From: Rhodocyclales bacterium
GTDB lineage: Bacteria; Pseudomonadota; Gammaproteobacteria; Burkholderiales; Rhodocyclaceae
NCBI GenBank assembly: GCA_016235805.1
Contig: JACRIY010000083.1
Span: 1 to 64,000, forward strand
Length of the DNA: 64,000 nucleotides
Reading direction: 5' to 3'
Made by a program: the position numbers and the translations under genes. Within the stretch, counting starts at the first letter, position 1. Every line of letters starts with the position of its first letter. Shown here one piece after another: positions 1 through 10,373 of this stretch. The notes beneath the pieces are model-generated. The model saw nothing but the letters and a program-made list of their open reading frames with translations. It made no database searches and was not told the origin of the DNA.

Positions 1-1624
<1,624 letters not shown>

Positions 1625-1625
<1 letters not shown>

Positions 1626-2539
1626 CAGATTTGCTCCGGCCAGTAAAGGCGCATGGGGTTGTCCACCAGCAGTTTGCGTTTAAGCTCGGGCGTGGTCGCG
1701 ATATGCGGGATGAAATCGACCAGCAGGCCGTCGTCGGGCATGTGGTCCTTGAGGTTCGGGTGCGGCCAGTCGGTACCCCACAGCACGCGGTCGGGAAAGG
1801 TTTCGACGATGCGGCGGGCGAATGGCACCACGTCGCGGTAGGCCGCCCGTTCCCCATTCAAGGCCTTCGGCCCGGCAAGCGACAACCGCTCGGGGCAGCT
1901 CACCTTGCTCCAGACGTTCGGATAGTCGCGCATGAACTTGACGAAGAGTTCGAACTCGGGGCCGTCGACCGGCTTCGAGACATCCGGACGGCCCATGTGG
2001 TCGACCACGATGGTGGTCGGCAGTGCGGTGAAGAAGTCCCACAGCTCGGGCAGGTCCACCGCCTCGAAGTAGATCACCACGTGCCAGCCCAGCGGGGCGA
2101 TGCGCGCGGCGATTTCCATCAGTTCGTCGCGGGGCGTGAAGTCGACCAGGCGCTTGACGAAGTTGAAGCGCACGCCGCGCACGCCGGCCGCGTGCATGGT
2201 TTTCAGTTCCTCGTCGGTCACCGTGCGCCTGACCGTGGCGACGCCGCGTGCCTTGCCATTCGAGTGGAGCAGGGCATCGACCATGGCGCGATTGTCGGCG
2301 CCGTGGCAGGTGGCCTGCACCACGACATTGCGGGCGAAGCCGAGCCGGTCGCGCAGGGCATAGAGCTGAGTCTTCGAGGCGTCGCAGGGCGTGTACTTGC
2401 GTTCCGGCGCGTAGGGAAATTCGGCGCCGGGACCGAAGACATGGCAATGCGCGTCGACGCTGCCTGCCGGCACGCGAAAAGTCGGCGCCGACGGTACGGC
2501 GTACCAGTCGAGCCAGCCTGGGGTTTTCTGGAATTCCAT
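1625..2539 (-). CDS. ligI: 2-pyrone-4,6-dicarboxylate hydrolase
   Basis: Amidohydrolase-superfamily lactonase that hydrolyses 2-pyrone-4,6-dicarboxylate to oxalomesaconate. It is 304 aa. The DAHCHVFGPG segment holds the two metal-site histidines of the superfamily, and WGTDWPHPN near the C terminus holds the conserved Asp. The start MEFQKTPGWLDWY was chosen because it is the family start; an upstream in-frame ATG lies inside the preceding gene. A copy of the dispersed 25-bp element (2477-2501) lies within codons 13-22, coding PSAPTF. The gene ends by overlapping the ligA start. Confidence 0.95.
2477..2501 (+). repeat. dispersed 25-bp element, copy 1 (inside ligI)
   Basis: Reads AAAAGTCGGCGCCG then ACGGTACGGCG on the plus strand. 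The consensus of the family is AARAGTCGGCGCTGG, CG, two free bases, ACGGCG. This copy is inside ligI and is read on the opposite strand as SAPTF. Confidence 0.7.
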
Positions 2540-2540
2540 C

Positions 2541-3467
2541 TCAGTCCTTTGCTTTCGCGGCCGCGAGGATGCGGTCCGCCTCGATGCGCCAGTCGGCGCT
2601 GCGGGCGAATTGGCTGCTGCCACGCATGCCGAACACACCGGCGTCAGCCAGGTCGGCGACCCAGGCCTGGCGCTCGGCCGTGCCCTGCGCCGACCACGGC
2701 GTAAGTCCGATTTCGCGCACGGTTTGCGCCACTTCGCGCACTTCCTCGCTGCGGCGGCGGCCGTGCTCGATCACGCGCTGGAAGAAGTACGTCGCCTGCT
2801 TCTCCCAATCGATGCCGGGGAAGGTTTCGTAGAGCGAGGCGACCACGGCATCCTCGACGCCATAGGCGCGCGCGGCGGTGAAGCTCTCGATGACCATGGC
2901 TTCGAGCCCCTTGATCATCACGCTGCGGCACATTTTGGTCGCCGAGGCGACGCCGAGTTTGTCGCTGGCGACCTTGGCGGCGAAGCCGAGGTCGTTCAGC
3001 AGCGGTGCCAGCTCGGCGGCGGCCGGCCCACCCAGCAGCAGCGGCACGCGGATGCGATGGGGCGGCACCGAGGTCATTACCGCGCCCTCGACATAGCGCC
3101 CGCCGGCGGCATCGATCAGCCCGGCGGCTTCGATCTTGGCGTTGGGGGAGGCCGAGTTGAAATCGAGGAACCAGGCGCCCGGCCTGAAAGTCGGCGCTGA
3201 CGCCACGGCGACCGCGACGGTCTGGTCGGCCGTGACCGCGGAAATCACCAGGTCGGCGGCCTTCGCCAGGAAGGCGTGGCTGGTCATCGGCCGCACGCCG
3301 TGCTGCGCGGCATGCGCCAGCAGCGGCGCGTCGTCGGCCGTGCCGAACTTGATGTCGTAGGCCAGCACCTTCTCCACGCCGCGCGCACGCAGGTCCTCGG
3401 CGAGGATGCGCCCGACCTCGCCGTAGCCGACGAGGCCGATGGACCATTGCAGGGGATTGGCGTTCAT
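2541..3467 (-). CDS. NAD-binding 6-phosphogluconate-dehydrogenase-like oxidoreductase with DUF1932 domain
   Basis: The protein has 308 aa. An N-terminal Rossmann fold is marked by IGLVGYGEVGRILAEDL, followed by the all-alpha DUF1932 C-terminal domain with KMCRSVMIKGLEAMVIESF. It resembles beta-hydroxyacid dehydrogenases. It lies between ligK and ligI in a run of overlapping or abutting genes, so a role in the same pathway is likely, but the substrate is unknown. It could act on a keto- or hydroxy-acid intermediate such as oxalomesaconate or its hydrate; that is inference. A copy of the 25-bp element lies in its Rossmann half, coding VASAPTF. Confidence 0.85.
   Translation of the reverse strand: MNANPLQWSIGLVGYGEVGRILAEDLRARGVEKVLAYDIKFGTADDAPLLAHAAQHGVRPMTSHAFLAKAADLVISAVTADQTVAVAVASAPTFRPGAWFLDFNSASPNAKIEAAGLIDAAGGRYVEGAVMTSVPPHRIRVPLLLGGPAAAELAPLLNDLGFAAKVASDKLGVASATKMCRSVMIKGLEAMVIESFTAARAYGVEDAVVASLYETFPGIDWEKQATYFFQRVIEHGRRRSEEVREVAQTVREIGLTPWSAQGTAERQAWVADLADAGVFGMRGSSQFARSADWRIEADRILAAAKAKD
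3186..3210 (+). repeat. dispersed 25-bp element, copy 2 (inside the DUF1932 gene)
   Basis: Reads GAAAGTCGGCGCTGA then CGCCACGGCG on the plus strand, 22 or more matches to the 25-base consensus. It is read as ASAPTF on the coding (minus) strand, the same frame as copy 1. Confidence 0.7.
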
Positions 3468-3482
3468 TGCTTTAAACGCTCA

Positions 3483-4166
3483 TCAGTCGATGTACTTCAA
3501 TCCGGCCTTTTCCAGCGGGCCGCGCATGTCGTACATGTCGAGGCCGAGGATGCCGGAGGCGAGTTTGGCGCGCTTGGCGCCTTCGTTGGCTTCGCGCTTG
3601 ACGGCGGCGTCCAGCGTCTGCGCGGCGATCGCGCGCGGCACGCAGACCACGCCGTCGTCGTCGGCGACGATCACGTCGCCCGGCGTCACCATCATGCCGG
3701 CGCAGACCACGGGGATGTTCACCGAGCCCAGCGTGGCCTTGATGGTGCCCTTGCTGCTGATGCACTTGCTCCACACCGGGAACTTCATTTCGCCCAGGGT
3801 CTTGACGTCGCGCACGCCGGCGTCGATCACCAGCGCGCGGGCGCCCCGCGCCTGGAAGCTGGTCGCCAGCAGGTCGCCGAAATAGCCGTCGCTGCACTCC
3901 GCGCTGAGCGCGGCGACGACGATGTCGCCGGGCCGGATCTGCTCGGCGACGACATGCATCATCCAGTTGTCGCCCGGATGCAGCATCACGGTGACCGCGG
4001 TGCCCGACACCTGCGCGCCGGCGTAGATCGGCCGCATATAGGGCTTCAGCAGGCCGACGCGACCCATGGCCTCGTGCACCGTGGCCGAGCCATAGGCGGC
4101 CAGCGCGTCGGCCGTGGCAGGCTCGGTGCGGGTGATGTTGCGATAGACGACGCCGAGTTCGTACAT
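3483..4166 (-). CDS. ligK: 4-carboxy-4-hydroxy-2-oxoadipate aldolase
   Basis: RraA-fold class II aldolase that cleaves 4-carboxy-4-hydroxy-2-oxoadipate to pyruvate and oxaloacetate, the last step of the pathway. It is 227 aa. It has the family start region [11 protein letters not shown], the [23 protein letters not shown] block and the [12 protein letters not shown] segment, where the Asp and Arg of the divalent-metal and substrate site lie. It abuts ligJ with a 1-base gap. The same enzyme class also handles the gallate pathway product. Confidence 0.93.
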   Translation of the reverse strand: MYELGVVYRNITRTEPATADALAAYGSATVHEAMGRVGLLKPYMRPIYAGAQVSGTAVTVMLHPGDNWMMHVVAEQIRPGDIVVAALSAECSDGYFGDLLATSFQARGARALVIDAGVRDVKTLGEMKFPVWSKCISSKGTIKATLGSVNIPVVCAGMMVTPGDVIVADDDGVVCVPRAIAAQTLDAAVKREANEGAKRAKLASGILGLDMYDMRGPLEKAGLKYID

Positions 4167-4167
4167 G

Positions 4168-5196
4168 TCACTTTCCCCTTTGCTTCAATGCCGCGTCGAG
4201 CCGCGGATAGACGCGCCGCGCATTGCCTTCGTAAACCTTGTAGCGATCCTCGGTGGAAAGGTTCAGCGTGGCCTCGATGTAGCGTTTGGTGTCGTCGAAA
4301 TTGAAACCGGTTTCGGGGTCGATGCCCTTCACCGCGCCGATCATCTCCGAGGCGAACAGGATGTTGTCCACCGGGATCACTTTCGTCAGCAGGTCGATGC
4401 CCGGCTGGTGGTAGACGCAGGTGTCGAAGAACACGTTGTGCAGCAGATGGTCCTTGAGCAGCGGCTTCTTCAGCTCCTGCGCGAGGCCCCGGTAGCGCCC
4501 CCAGTGGTAGGGCGCGGCGCCGCCGCCGTGCGGGATGACGAATTTCAGTTCGGGAAAATCCCTGAACAGGTCGCCCTGGATCAGCTGCATCACGGCCGTG
4601 GTGTCGGCATTTATGTAGTGCGCGCCGGTGGTGTGGAAGCAGGCGTTGCAACTGGTGCTGACGTGGATCATCGCCGGGATGCCGTGCTCCACCATCTTTT
4701 CGTAGATCGGGTACCAGTGCCGGTCGTAGAGCGGCGGCGAAGTCCAGTGGCCGCCGGAAGGATCGGGGTTGAGGTTGATGCCGACGAAGCCGTATTCCTT
4801 CACGCACTTTTCCAGTTCGGCGACGCAGGTTTTCGGATCGACGCCGGGCGACTGCGGCAGCATCGCCGCGCCGATGAAGTTGTCGGGAAAGAGTTGCGCG
4901 ACGCGGTGGCACAGCTCGTTGCAGATCGCCGCCCAGGTCGAGCTGACGTTGAAGTCGCCGATGTGGTGGGCCATGAAGCTCGCACGCGGCGAGAAGATGG
5001 TGAGGTCCGAGCCGCGCTCCTTCATCTTCTTCAGCTGGTTGGTCTCGATGCTCTCGCGCAGTTCATCGTCGCTGATCCTCAGCTCGGAAACTTTCGGCAT
5101 CGCGGCGGGATCCTTGATGCCGGCGATCTGGCGGTTGCGCCACTCTTCGAGCGCCTTGGGCGCCGTGGTGTAGTGGCCGTGGATGTCGATGATCAT
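4168..5196 (-). CDS. ligJ: 4-oxalomesaconate hydratase
   Basis: Amidohydrolase-fold, Zn-dependent hydratase that adds water to 4-oxalomesaconate. It is 342 aa. The N-terminal DIHGHYTT carries the metal-binding histidines, [17 protein letters not shown] and [17 protein letters not shown] give the other conserved blocks, and FASEMIGA holds the C-terminal acidic residue. The ATG overlaps the stop of the preceding ModA-like gene and has an AGGAG ribosome site. Confidence 0.94.
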   Translation of the reverse strand: MIIDIHGHYTTAPKALEEWRNRQIAGIKDPAAMPKVSELRISDDELRESIETNQLKKMKERGSDLTIFSPRASFMAHHIGDFNVSSTWAAICNELCHRVAQLFPDNFIGAAMLPQSPGVDPKTCVAELEKCVKEYGFVGINLNPDPSGGHWTSPPLYDRHWYPIYEKMVEHGIPAMIHVSTSCNACFHTTGAHYINADTTAVMQLIQGDLFRDFPELKFVIPHGGGAAPYHWGRYRGLAQELKKPLLKDHLLHNVFFDTCVYHQPGIDLLTKVIPVDNILFASEMIGAVKGIDPETGFNFDDTKRYIEATLNLSTEDRYKVYEGNARRVYPRLDAALKQRGK

Positions 5197-5894
5197 GTGC
5201 TCTCCTGTGCCGGGTCCATGCCCTGATGTCGTTTGGCTTCGGCGGTGGCGGGCGATGCAAGCCAGGCCAGCAGTGCGCGCACCTCGTCGGCCCGGGTCGA
5301 GGTGGCGCAGACGCCACCGGAAAAGGTGGTGACGATTTCGCAGCCGGGAGGCATCGCGCCGATCACGTCGATCCCCGGCTGGCCGAGCATTTCGCTCAAT
5401 TGCTGGAAGCCGAGCGCCACCGCGCCGTCGGCCACCAGTTTGCCCACCGGCACGCCGGGCGGCGCCTGAACCAGGCGGCCGCGCAGTTCGTCCGTAATGC
5501 CCCAGCGCGCGAAGAGTGCGAGCAGGGCCGTGCCGCTGGGACCGGTGGAATAGCCCACGCTGCCCGCCGCCAGGACCGCGCGGCGCAGGGCGTCTTCGCT
5601 GCCGATGTCGGGCCGCGCCGCGCCCGCGCGCACCGCGATGGCCACCGGCGAGCGCACCAGGTCCACGCGGCTGCCGGCGAGCACCGAACCGCCGGCGATC
5701 AGTTTGTCGATGGCATCGGCGGCCAGCACCACCACGTCGAACGGCTCACCGGCCGCTACCCGCTTTGCCGCATCGACGCCGCCGAGCGACTCGAAGTCGA
5801 CCGCGACGCCGCCTTGCTGCCGGCAGGCATGGGCGAGCTCCGCCAGCAACTGGCGGGTCGCCATCGAGGAAATGCCTGAGATCAGATTGCCCAT
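5193..5894 (-). CDS. ModA-like substrate-binding-domain protein, first gene of the lig operon
   Basis: The protein has 233 aa, with the periplasmic-binding-protein type 2 pattern of ModA-like proteins: ISSMATRQLLAELA at the start and the GVPVGKLVADGAVALGFQQLSEML segment. There is no signal peptide, so it is predicted cytoplasmic, and no transporter genes adjoin it. Similar leaderless ModA-like proteins occur in pmd/lig operons of other betaproteobacteria; their function is not settled. A ligand-binding or accessory role is inference. No clear ribosome site precedes the ATG at 5894; a second in-frame ATG at 5864 is possible. Confidence 0.8.
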   Translation of the reverse strand: MGNLISGISSMATRQLLAELAHACRQQGGVAVDFESLGGVDAAKRVAAGEPFDVVVLAADAIDKLIAGGSVLAGSRVDLVRSPVAIAVRAGAARPDIGSEDALRRAVLAAGSVGYSTGPSGTALLALFARWGITDELRGRLVQAPPGVPVGKLVADGAVALGFQQLSEMLGQPGIDVIGAMPPGCEIVTTFSGGVCATSTRADEVRALLAWLASPATAEAKRHQGMDPAQEST

Positions 5895-6313
5895 GACGGC
5901 ATTCTGGCAAATGCGCGGCGGCGGACCAAGGCGGCGCCACCACTACTAGGTATCGCGTTTTGTTATGGCCGCTTGCCTGAAGCAGCCTGTTCAGGCTTGT
6001 CCGAAGCGCCATGCGGAAGTCGAGGAAACTGGTTGTCGCAAACCCGACGTTCGCCACGTGCGCCGTGGCTGGCGCCCAGGATAGCGAATGAAAGGAAGTG
6101 CCCAGCCTTGCGACAACGCCAAGCCGAGTGATCCAACGTCGATTGCCTGCGCTTCCAGCGCCCTTTGGCCCGGCTTTTCCAATCCAGATCAAGGGTGTCG
6201 GAGAAAGGTGCAAGCCTGGGACATCGAGAAAACTTTGCCGCAAGCCGGCGGCTATTGCCGCTATTGTTTGCGGCTTCCGTGAATTCCTCCTCTGTCTCTG
6301 CGTTTGCATGTCC
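5895..6313. other. intergenic region upstream of the lig operon
   Basis: No convincing gene. It must hold the lig promoter, but no regulator gene adjoins and no clear sigma-70 boxes were picked out. At 6034-6049 lies TGTCGCAAACCCGACG, one base short of a perfect TGT-N10-ACA NifA site and otherwise identical to the reverse complement of the site in front of nifE. It lies about 300 bp upstream of the sigma-54 element at 6314. Confidence 0.5.
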
Positions 6314-6328
6314 TGGCATGGGCTATGC
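6314..6328 (+). promoter_or_regulatory. sigma-54 (-24/-12) promoter for the 51-aa ORF
   Basis: TGGCATGGGCTATGC has GG and GC in exact -24/-12 spacing. Transcription would begin near 6340, leaving a 30-base leader with a GAGGAG ribosome site before the ATG at 6370. Confidence 0.7.
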
Positions 6329-6369
6329 TGCGTTTCGAGCAGGCACTTTCATCCCACGAGGAGATCATC

Positions 6370-6525
6370 ATGCTGGTTCGTCGCCGTGTCTGGTTCTACC
6401 GCCTTGCCGGGGAGCGTTTCGCCCACGCCATTACTTTCCGGATTCCGATGACCGCGGCCAAGGTCAAGGCAGCCCTGGGGCAAACCGTAGGGGTTCCCGC
6501 CGAAATCTGGGGACGCTCCGCCTAG
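6370..6525 (+). CDS. small basic protein of unknown function (51 aa)
   Basis: The ATG at 6370 follows a strong GAGGAG ribosome site and a sigma-54 promoter. The product, MLVRRRVWFYRLAGERFAHA and onward, ends in GVPAEIWGRSA. It is basic, has no signal peptide or clear membrane segment, and I do not recognise it. A longer reading from 6304 lacks a ribosome site. It ends 4 bases into the convergent HugZ-like gene. Its promoter class and its place beside nif genes suggest expression during nitrogen fixation; that is inference. Confidence 0.55.
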   Translation: MLVRRRVWFYRLAGERFAHAITFRIPMTAAKVKAALGQTVGVPAEIWGRSA

Positions 6526-7202
6526 CGGATTCCGGGTGCCGGGTCAGGCGTCAATCCGCCCGGTTTTTCGAGCTCCCGCAGCAGGGTCGGCAACAGCGCG
6601 TCCTCCGCGACGGGTCCGACACCGAAGCGGATGCGGATGCGTCCTCGATCGGTGAGGAGGTCGGCTCCATAGGGGTCGACACCGCTCAGGACGATCGCTT
6701 CGTCCATCCGAACATTTGCCCTGTCGATCAGCGCAGCTTCCTGTTCCAGGGAAATCGACGGGGCCTCCAGCAGCCGCTCGCCCTCCAACCAACTGGCCCT
6801 GGCGAATCCGCCGATCGTCAGCACCCGGATCGGGTCCAGGCGATGGAAGCGGAAATCGCCGAGTTGCAGGAAGCGCTCGGCATGCGGGTGGTAGCGCAGG
6901 TAGCGGGCCATTAGACCCGGATCACGGTCTATCGAATGGACCTCGCCAACCAGCGAGATGCGGGCGACCTCTCCTTCGCCCAGCGGTTTGGCGATCATCA
7001 GGCTGGCCCGCGAATTCGCCGCCAGGTTGCGAGTGTGTTCCGCCAGAGCGGAAATCAGGAAGACGGGACGCTGATGCTCATCGACGATGAAGGGGATGCT
7101 GCTGGCGAACGGGAAGCCGGGCAGGGACGAAGAATGGGTCGCAAGGCCTGCATCGGATGCCGAATGCAGGAGGTCGATCGCAAGTTCCAGACGCGAGAGC
7201 AT
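6522..7202 (-). CDS. HugZ/pyridoxamine 5'-phosphate oxidase-like flavin- or heme-binding protein
   Basis: The protein has 226 aa. The N-terminal split-barrel domain carries LATHSSSLPGFPFASSIPFIVDE and ISLVGEV, typical of the PNPOx/HugZ family, followed by a helical DUF2470-like C-terminal domain. Family members bind FMN, F420 or heme; HugZ proteins degrade or store heme. It may be an independent gene between the lig and nif islands. Substrate cannot be read from sequence. Confidence 0.82.
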   Translation of the reverse strand: MLSRLELAIDLLHSASDAGLATHSSSLPGFPFASSIPFIVDEHQRPVFLISALAEHTRNLAANSRASLMIAKPLGEGEVARISLVGEVHSIDRDPGLMARYLRYHPHAERFLQLGDFRFHRLDPIRVLTIGGFARASWLEGERLLEAPSISLEQEAALIDRANVRMDEAIVLSGVDPYGADLLTDRGRIRIRFGVGPVAEDALLPTLLRELEKPGGLTPDPAPGIR

Positions 7203-7258
7203 CGCCGGATTCTAACGGTGCTCCCTTGCCACGAGGCACGGGTGTTCGCTGTGCCGGA

Positions 7259-8467
7259 TCAGGCGTAGGCCGGGGCGAAGGCCTGCTCCGGATTCGCCAC
7301 CGGCCCGTCGCCGTCCCAGTAGGGCGAGAGCTTGCGCAGCTGGGCGATGATGGGCGGCACAGCGGCGATCACGCGGCCGACTTCTTCTTCGGTGTTGTAG
7401 CGCGACAGCGAAAAGCGGATGGTGCCGTGCGCCGCCGTGTAGGGGATGCCCATCGCGCGCATGACGTGCGATGGCTCCAGCGACCCCGAGGTGCAGGCCG
7501 AGCCGCTCGATGCGGCAATGCCGAGCTTGTTCAGCAACAGCAGGATGCCTTCGCCCTCGACGTACTCGAAGGCGATGCTGGCGGTATTGGGCAGGCGCAG
7601 CAGGCGGTCGCCATTGACGAAGGCATTCTTCACCTTGGCCAGGATGCCGCGCTCGAGCTTGTCGCGCAGGCGCTTGACCGTGGTGTTCTCGGCTTCCATG
7701 TGTTGTTGCGCCAGGTCGCAGGCGACACCGAGGCCGACGATGGAAGCCGAGTTTTCGGTGCCGGCGCGCCGCCCGCGTTCCTGGTGTCCGCCGCGCAGCA
7801 GCGGGCGGAAGCGCGTGTTGCGGCGGACATAGAGCACGCCGATTCCCTTGGGCGCGTGCAGCTTGTGGCCGGAGAGCGAGAGCATGTCGATCTTCGTATT
7901 CTTCAGGTCGATCGGCAGCTTGCCCACCGCCTGCACCGCATCGGTGTGAAAGAGGATGCCCTTCGCATGCGCCAGCTCGGCCATGTCCTCGATCGGGAAC
8001 AGCGTGCCGGTTTCGTTGTTGGCCCACATCGCCGAAACGATGGCGACGCGGTCGTCGAGCAGCGACTTGTATTCGTCGAGATCGATGCGGCCCTTCTTGT
8101 CCACGCGCAGGCGATGCACCACGTAGCCGTCCTTCTCGAGGTGCTCGCACAGCGTCAGGATCGCCGGGTGCTCGACCACGGTGGTGATGATCGTGCGCCG
8201 CTCGGGATAGGCCTTCAGCGCGGAAAGAATGGCGGTTGAATCCGACTCGGTGCCGCAGGAGGTGAACACGATCTCCGAATCGTGGGCCGCGCCGAGCAGC
8301 GACTGCACTTGGCCGCGCGCGGTCTTGAGGGCCTTGCCGACCTGGGCGCCGAAGCTGTGGATCGATGACGCATTGCCGAACTGCTCGGTGAAGAAGGGCA
8401 GCATGGCCTCGACCACGGCCGGGTCGCAGGCCGTGGTGGCGTTGTTGTCCATGTAGATCGGCTTCAT
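7259..8467 (-). CDS. nifS: cysteine desulfurase NifS
   Basis: PLP enzyme that releases sulfur from cysteine for NifU-based Fe-S cluster assembly. It is 402 aa. The PLP lysine is in SLSGHKLHAPKG and the catalytic cysteine in SSGSACTSGSLEPSHV. The start MKPIYMDNNATT was chosen because AAGGAG lies 7 bases upstream; an ATG 15 codons earlier lies in the hairpin-rich spacer and lacks a ribosome site. It is the last gene of iscA-nifU-nifS. Confidence 0.96.
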   Translation of the reverse strand: MKPIYMDNNATTACDPAVVEAMLPFFTEQFGNASSIHSFGAQVGKALKTARGQVQSLLGAAHDSEIVFTSCGTESDSTAILSALKAYPERRTIITTVVEHPAILTLCEHLEKDGYVVHRLRVDKKGRIDLDEYKSLLDDRVAIVSAMWANNETGTLFPIEDMAELAHAKGILFHTDAVQAVGKLPIDLKNTKIDMLSLSGHKLHAPKGIGVLYVRRNTRFRPLLRGGHQERGRRAGTENSASIVGLGVACDLAQQHMEAENTTVKRLRDKLERGILAKVKNAFVNGDRLLRLPNTASIAFEYVEGEGILLLLNKLGIAASSGSACTSGSLEPSHVMRAMGIPYTAAHGTIRFSLSRYNTEEEVGRVIAAVPPIIAQLRKLSPYWDGDGPVANPEQAFAPAYA

Positions 8468-8507
8468 GTGCGGCTCCTTGGGGGAATGCTGGATGATTCC
8501 GGCTTGC

Positions 8508-8571
8508 GTCATGCCGGGCTCGCCCCGGCATCCAGCACTAGCCTCTGGATCTCCGCGTTCGCGGGGATGAC
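8508..8571. repeat. REP/BIME-like double hairpin between nifU and nifS
   Basis: Two adjoining stem-loops: ATGCCGG with CCGGCAT, and ATCTCCGCG with CGCGGGGAT around TTCG. It reads on the minus strand as GTCATCCCCGCGAACGCGG and onward, a pattern of repetitive extragenic palindromes. It lies inside the operon, so it could stabilise or process the mRNA between nifU and nifS. Confidence 0.6.
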
Positions 8572-8586
8572 GTTGTTGCGGTGTGT

Positions 8587-9462
8587 TCAGTGATTCGCCA
8601 TGGCGGCGACCGGCAGCACCTGCACCAGTTCGCCCAGCGCTTCGACCAGTTTGTGCTGGATGCCGCCCAGCGTGGCCGCTTCCATCTGGCAGCCCTGGCA
8701 GGCGCCGGACAGCGCGACGTAGATCTTCTTGCCGTCGACTTCGATCAGGCTGACGTCGCCGTGGTCGCGCTGCAGCATGGGCCGGATGGCTTCCAGCGTG
8801 TCCTCGATCTTGCGGATGCGCTGGTAGTTGGTGAGCTGCGGCTTCACCGGCGATTCCTTGGGGGCCTTCTTCACCTTCGGCCCGTTGGAATACAGGCGAC
8901 CATTCACCGCGATCAGGATGTCCTCGATCTTCTCGTGGCAGGCCGAGCAGCCGCCGCCGGCCTTGGTGTAGTTGGTGACGTCTTCCATGGTCTTGAGGCT
9001 GTTGTCGCGGATGGTTTCCTCGATCATCACGGCGTCAATGGCGAAGCACTTGCAGACCAGGTCGCCTTCCTCGTGGTCGTCGCTCCAGACTTCGCCGCGA
9101 TAGTTGGCCACCGCGGCCTGCAGCGCTTCGCGCCCCATCACCGAACAGTGCATCTTCTCGGGTGGCAGGCCGTCGAGGTAGTCGGCGATGTCCTGGTTGC
9201 TGACCTTGAGCGCATCGTCAAGCGTCTTGCCCTTGATGATCTCGGTCAGTGCCGAGCTGGAGGCGATCGCGGAGCCGCAGCCGAAGGTCTGGAAGTGCGC
9301 GTCCTCGATCACTTCGGACTCGGGATTCACCTTCAGCATCAGGCGCAGCGCGTCGCCGCACTTGATCGAGCCGACGTCGCCGACGCCATTGGCATTGTCC
9401 AGCGGACCCGAGTTTCTCGGGTTGAAGAAATGCTCGCGGACTTTTTCGGAGTAATCCCACAT
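8587..9462 (-). CDS. nifU: Fe-S cluster scaffold NifU
   Basis: Scaffold on which NifS-derived sulfur and iron form clusters for nitrogenase proteins. The 291 aa form the three classic parts: an IscU-like N domain ([39 protein letters not shown]), a central 2Fe-2S domain (LVCKCFAID and [11 protein letters not shown]) and a C-terminal NFU domain with [13 protein letters not shown]. The start [19 protein letters not shown] has a GAGGAA ribosome site. It is 11 bases behind iscA. Confidence 0.97.
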   Translation of the reverse strand: MWDYSEKVREHFFNPRNSGPLDNANGVGDVGSIKCGDALRLMLKVNPESEVIEDAHFQTFGCGSAIASSSALTEIIKGKTLDDALKVSNQDIADYLDGLPPEKMHCSVMGREALQAAVANYRGEVWSDDHEEGDLVCKCFAIDAVMIEETIRDNSLKTMEDVTNYTKAGGGCSACHEKIEDILIAVNGRLYSNGPKVKKAPKESPVKPQLTNYQRIRKIEDTLEAIRPMLQRDHGDVSLIEVDGKKIYVALSGACQGCQMEAATLGGIQHKLVEALGELVQVLPVAAMANH

Positions 9463-9473
9463 GGCGGCGTTCC

Positions 9474-9797
9474 TCAGGCGGAGAAGGACTGACCGCAGGC
9501 GCAACCGCCGGTGGCATTCGGATTGTTGAACTTGAATCCGGTCTGGGTCAGGGTGTCGATGAAATCCACGGTCAGGCCTTCCAGCATGGGCCGGCTCATG
9601 GGGTCGACCAGCAGCGTGGCTCCGCCGAGGTCGAATTCGTAGTCGTCCTCTGCCTTGTCCTGCTCCAGGCGCAAGCCGTACTGGAGCCCGGCGCAGCCGC
9701 CGCCGGAAACGAAGATGCGCAATCCGGCGACCGGATTCTCGGCGCCCTTGATGAAACGACTGATGGCTTTGCTTGCGGCGGGAGTCAGGTTAATCAT
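9474..9797 (-). CDS. iscA: nif-specific A-type Fe-S carrier (IscA/HesB family)
   Basis: The protein has 107 aa. The three conserved cysteines are present in [11 protein letters not shown] and the C-terminal [11 protein letters not shown]. It carries Fe-S clusters or iron to NifU and its targets. The ATG has an AGGAG ribosome site, and a sigma-54 promoter lies 61 bases upstream. It is the first gene of the iscA-nifU-nifS unit. Confidence 0.93.
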   Translation of the reverse strand: MINLTPAASKAISRFIKGAENPVAGLRIFVSGGGCAGLQYGLRLEQDKAEDDYEFDLGGATLLVDPMSRPMLEGLTVDFIDTLTQTGFKFNNPNATGGCACGQSFSA

Positions 9798-9857
9798 GGC
9801 AATCTCCTGTAGGGGGCGGAAGAGGGCGGTGCGATAGACCGCTTCAGGCTCTTCTTC

Positions 9858-9872
9858 GCAAACCCCGTGCCA
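9858..9872 (-). promoter_or_regulatory. sigma-54 (-24/-12) promoter of iscA-nifU-nifS
   Basis: On the minus strand TGGCACGGGGTTTGC is a full match to TGGCACG-N4-TTGC. Predicted start of transcription is near 9846, with a 48-base leader to iscA. A NifA site lies 53 bases further upstream. Confidence 0.9.
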
Positions 9873-9924
9873 TGATTCCAAGTGCTTGAATCTTCGATAA
9901 TCGACCAAGGCCGCACGAGGCGCT

Positions 9925-9940
9925 TGTCGCAAAGACGACA
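9925..9940. promoter_or_regulatory. NifA upstream activator site for iscA-nifU-nifS
   Basis: TGTCGCAAAGACGACA is a perfect TGT-N10-ACA site about 85 bp upstream of the predicted start of transcription. It lies just beyond the stop codon of the preceding gene. Confidence 0.85.
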
Positions 9941-9947
9941 GCGGGCG

Positions 9948-10373
9948 TTAGCCGAGAATGACAGTGTAGGCGCGGCGTACCAGGTCCAATTCCGTAGCGG
10001 GCAGGCCACGTAATTCGGTGAGGGCGACGAAGCGTCCGCCCACCGAATCGGCGGCGACAAACGGCGGATCAAGCGTAGTGAAGCCGGCGAGCAGCACCGG
10101 CACCTCGCCTTGTGGCGTATCCACCGTCGCGCTGAACTCCGGCACGACCTGCAGGCTGCCGCCAGGAAGGCCAAGTTTCTTTTCGGCTGTCTTCAACAGC
10201 GCTGCGGGGTGCGGCAAAAGACTGGAAGGAGCGGCATCCACGGCGCGCAGCAGTGCGCCCGTCGGCAGCGGGGCAAAGGCCAGCAGGCTGTCGCCGAAAC
10301 GCAGAAAGCGGGTGCGGGCACTGGTGCCCTGCTTGTGGAAGAGCAACAGCCGCGGGTCCGGTTTTGCGTTCAC
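9948..10373 (-). CDS. conserved nif-cluster protein of unknown function
   Basis: The protein has 141 aa and starts with GTG overlapping the stop of the 2Fe-2S ferredoxin gene (GTGA). It has no cysteine, no signal peptide and no membrane segment. Recognisable blocks are RFLRFGDSLLAFAPLPTGALL and VPVLLAGFTTLDPPF. I do not recognise the family. Overlap with the ferredoxin gene and position at the end of the nifENX unit imply co-expression with FeMo-cofactor genes. Confidence 0.75.
   Translation of the reverse strand: MNAKPDPRLLLFHKQGTSARTRFLRFGDSLLAFAPLPTGALLRAVDAAPSSLLPHPAALLKTAEKKLGLPGGSLQVVPEFSATVDTPQGEVPVLLAGFTTLDPPFVAADSVGGRFVALTELRGLPATELDLVRRAYTVILG

Noticed and set aside
2590-2601. CAGTCGGCGCTG as a further copy of the 25-bp element
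   Set aside because: Only the 11-base core matches; the right half is unrelated and it codes an ordinary part of the DUF1932 protein.
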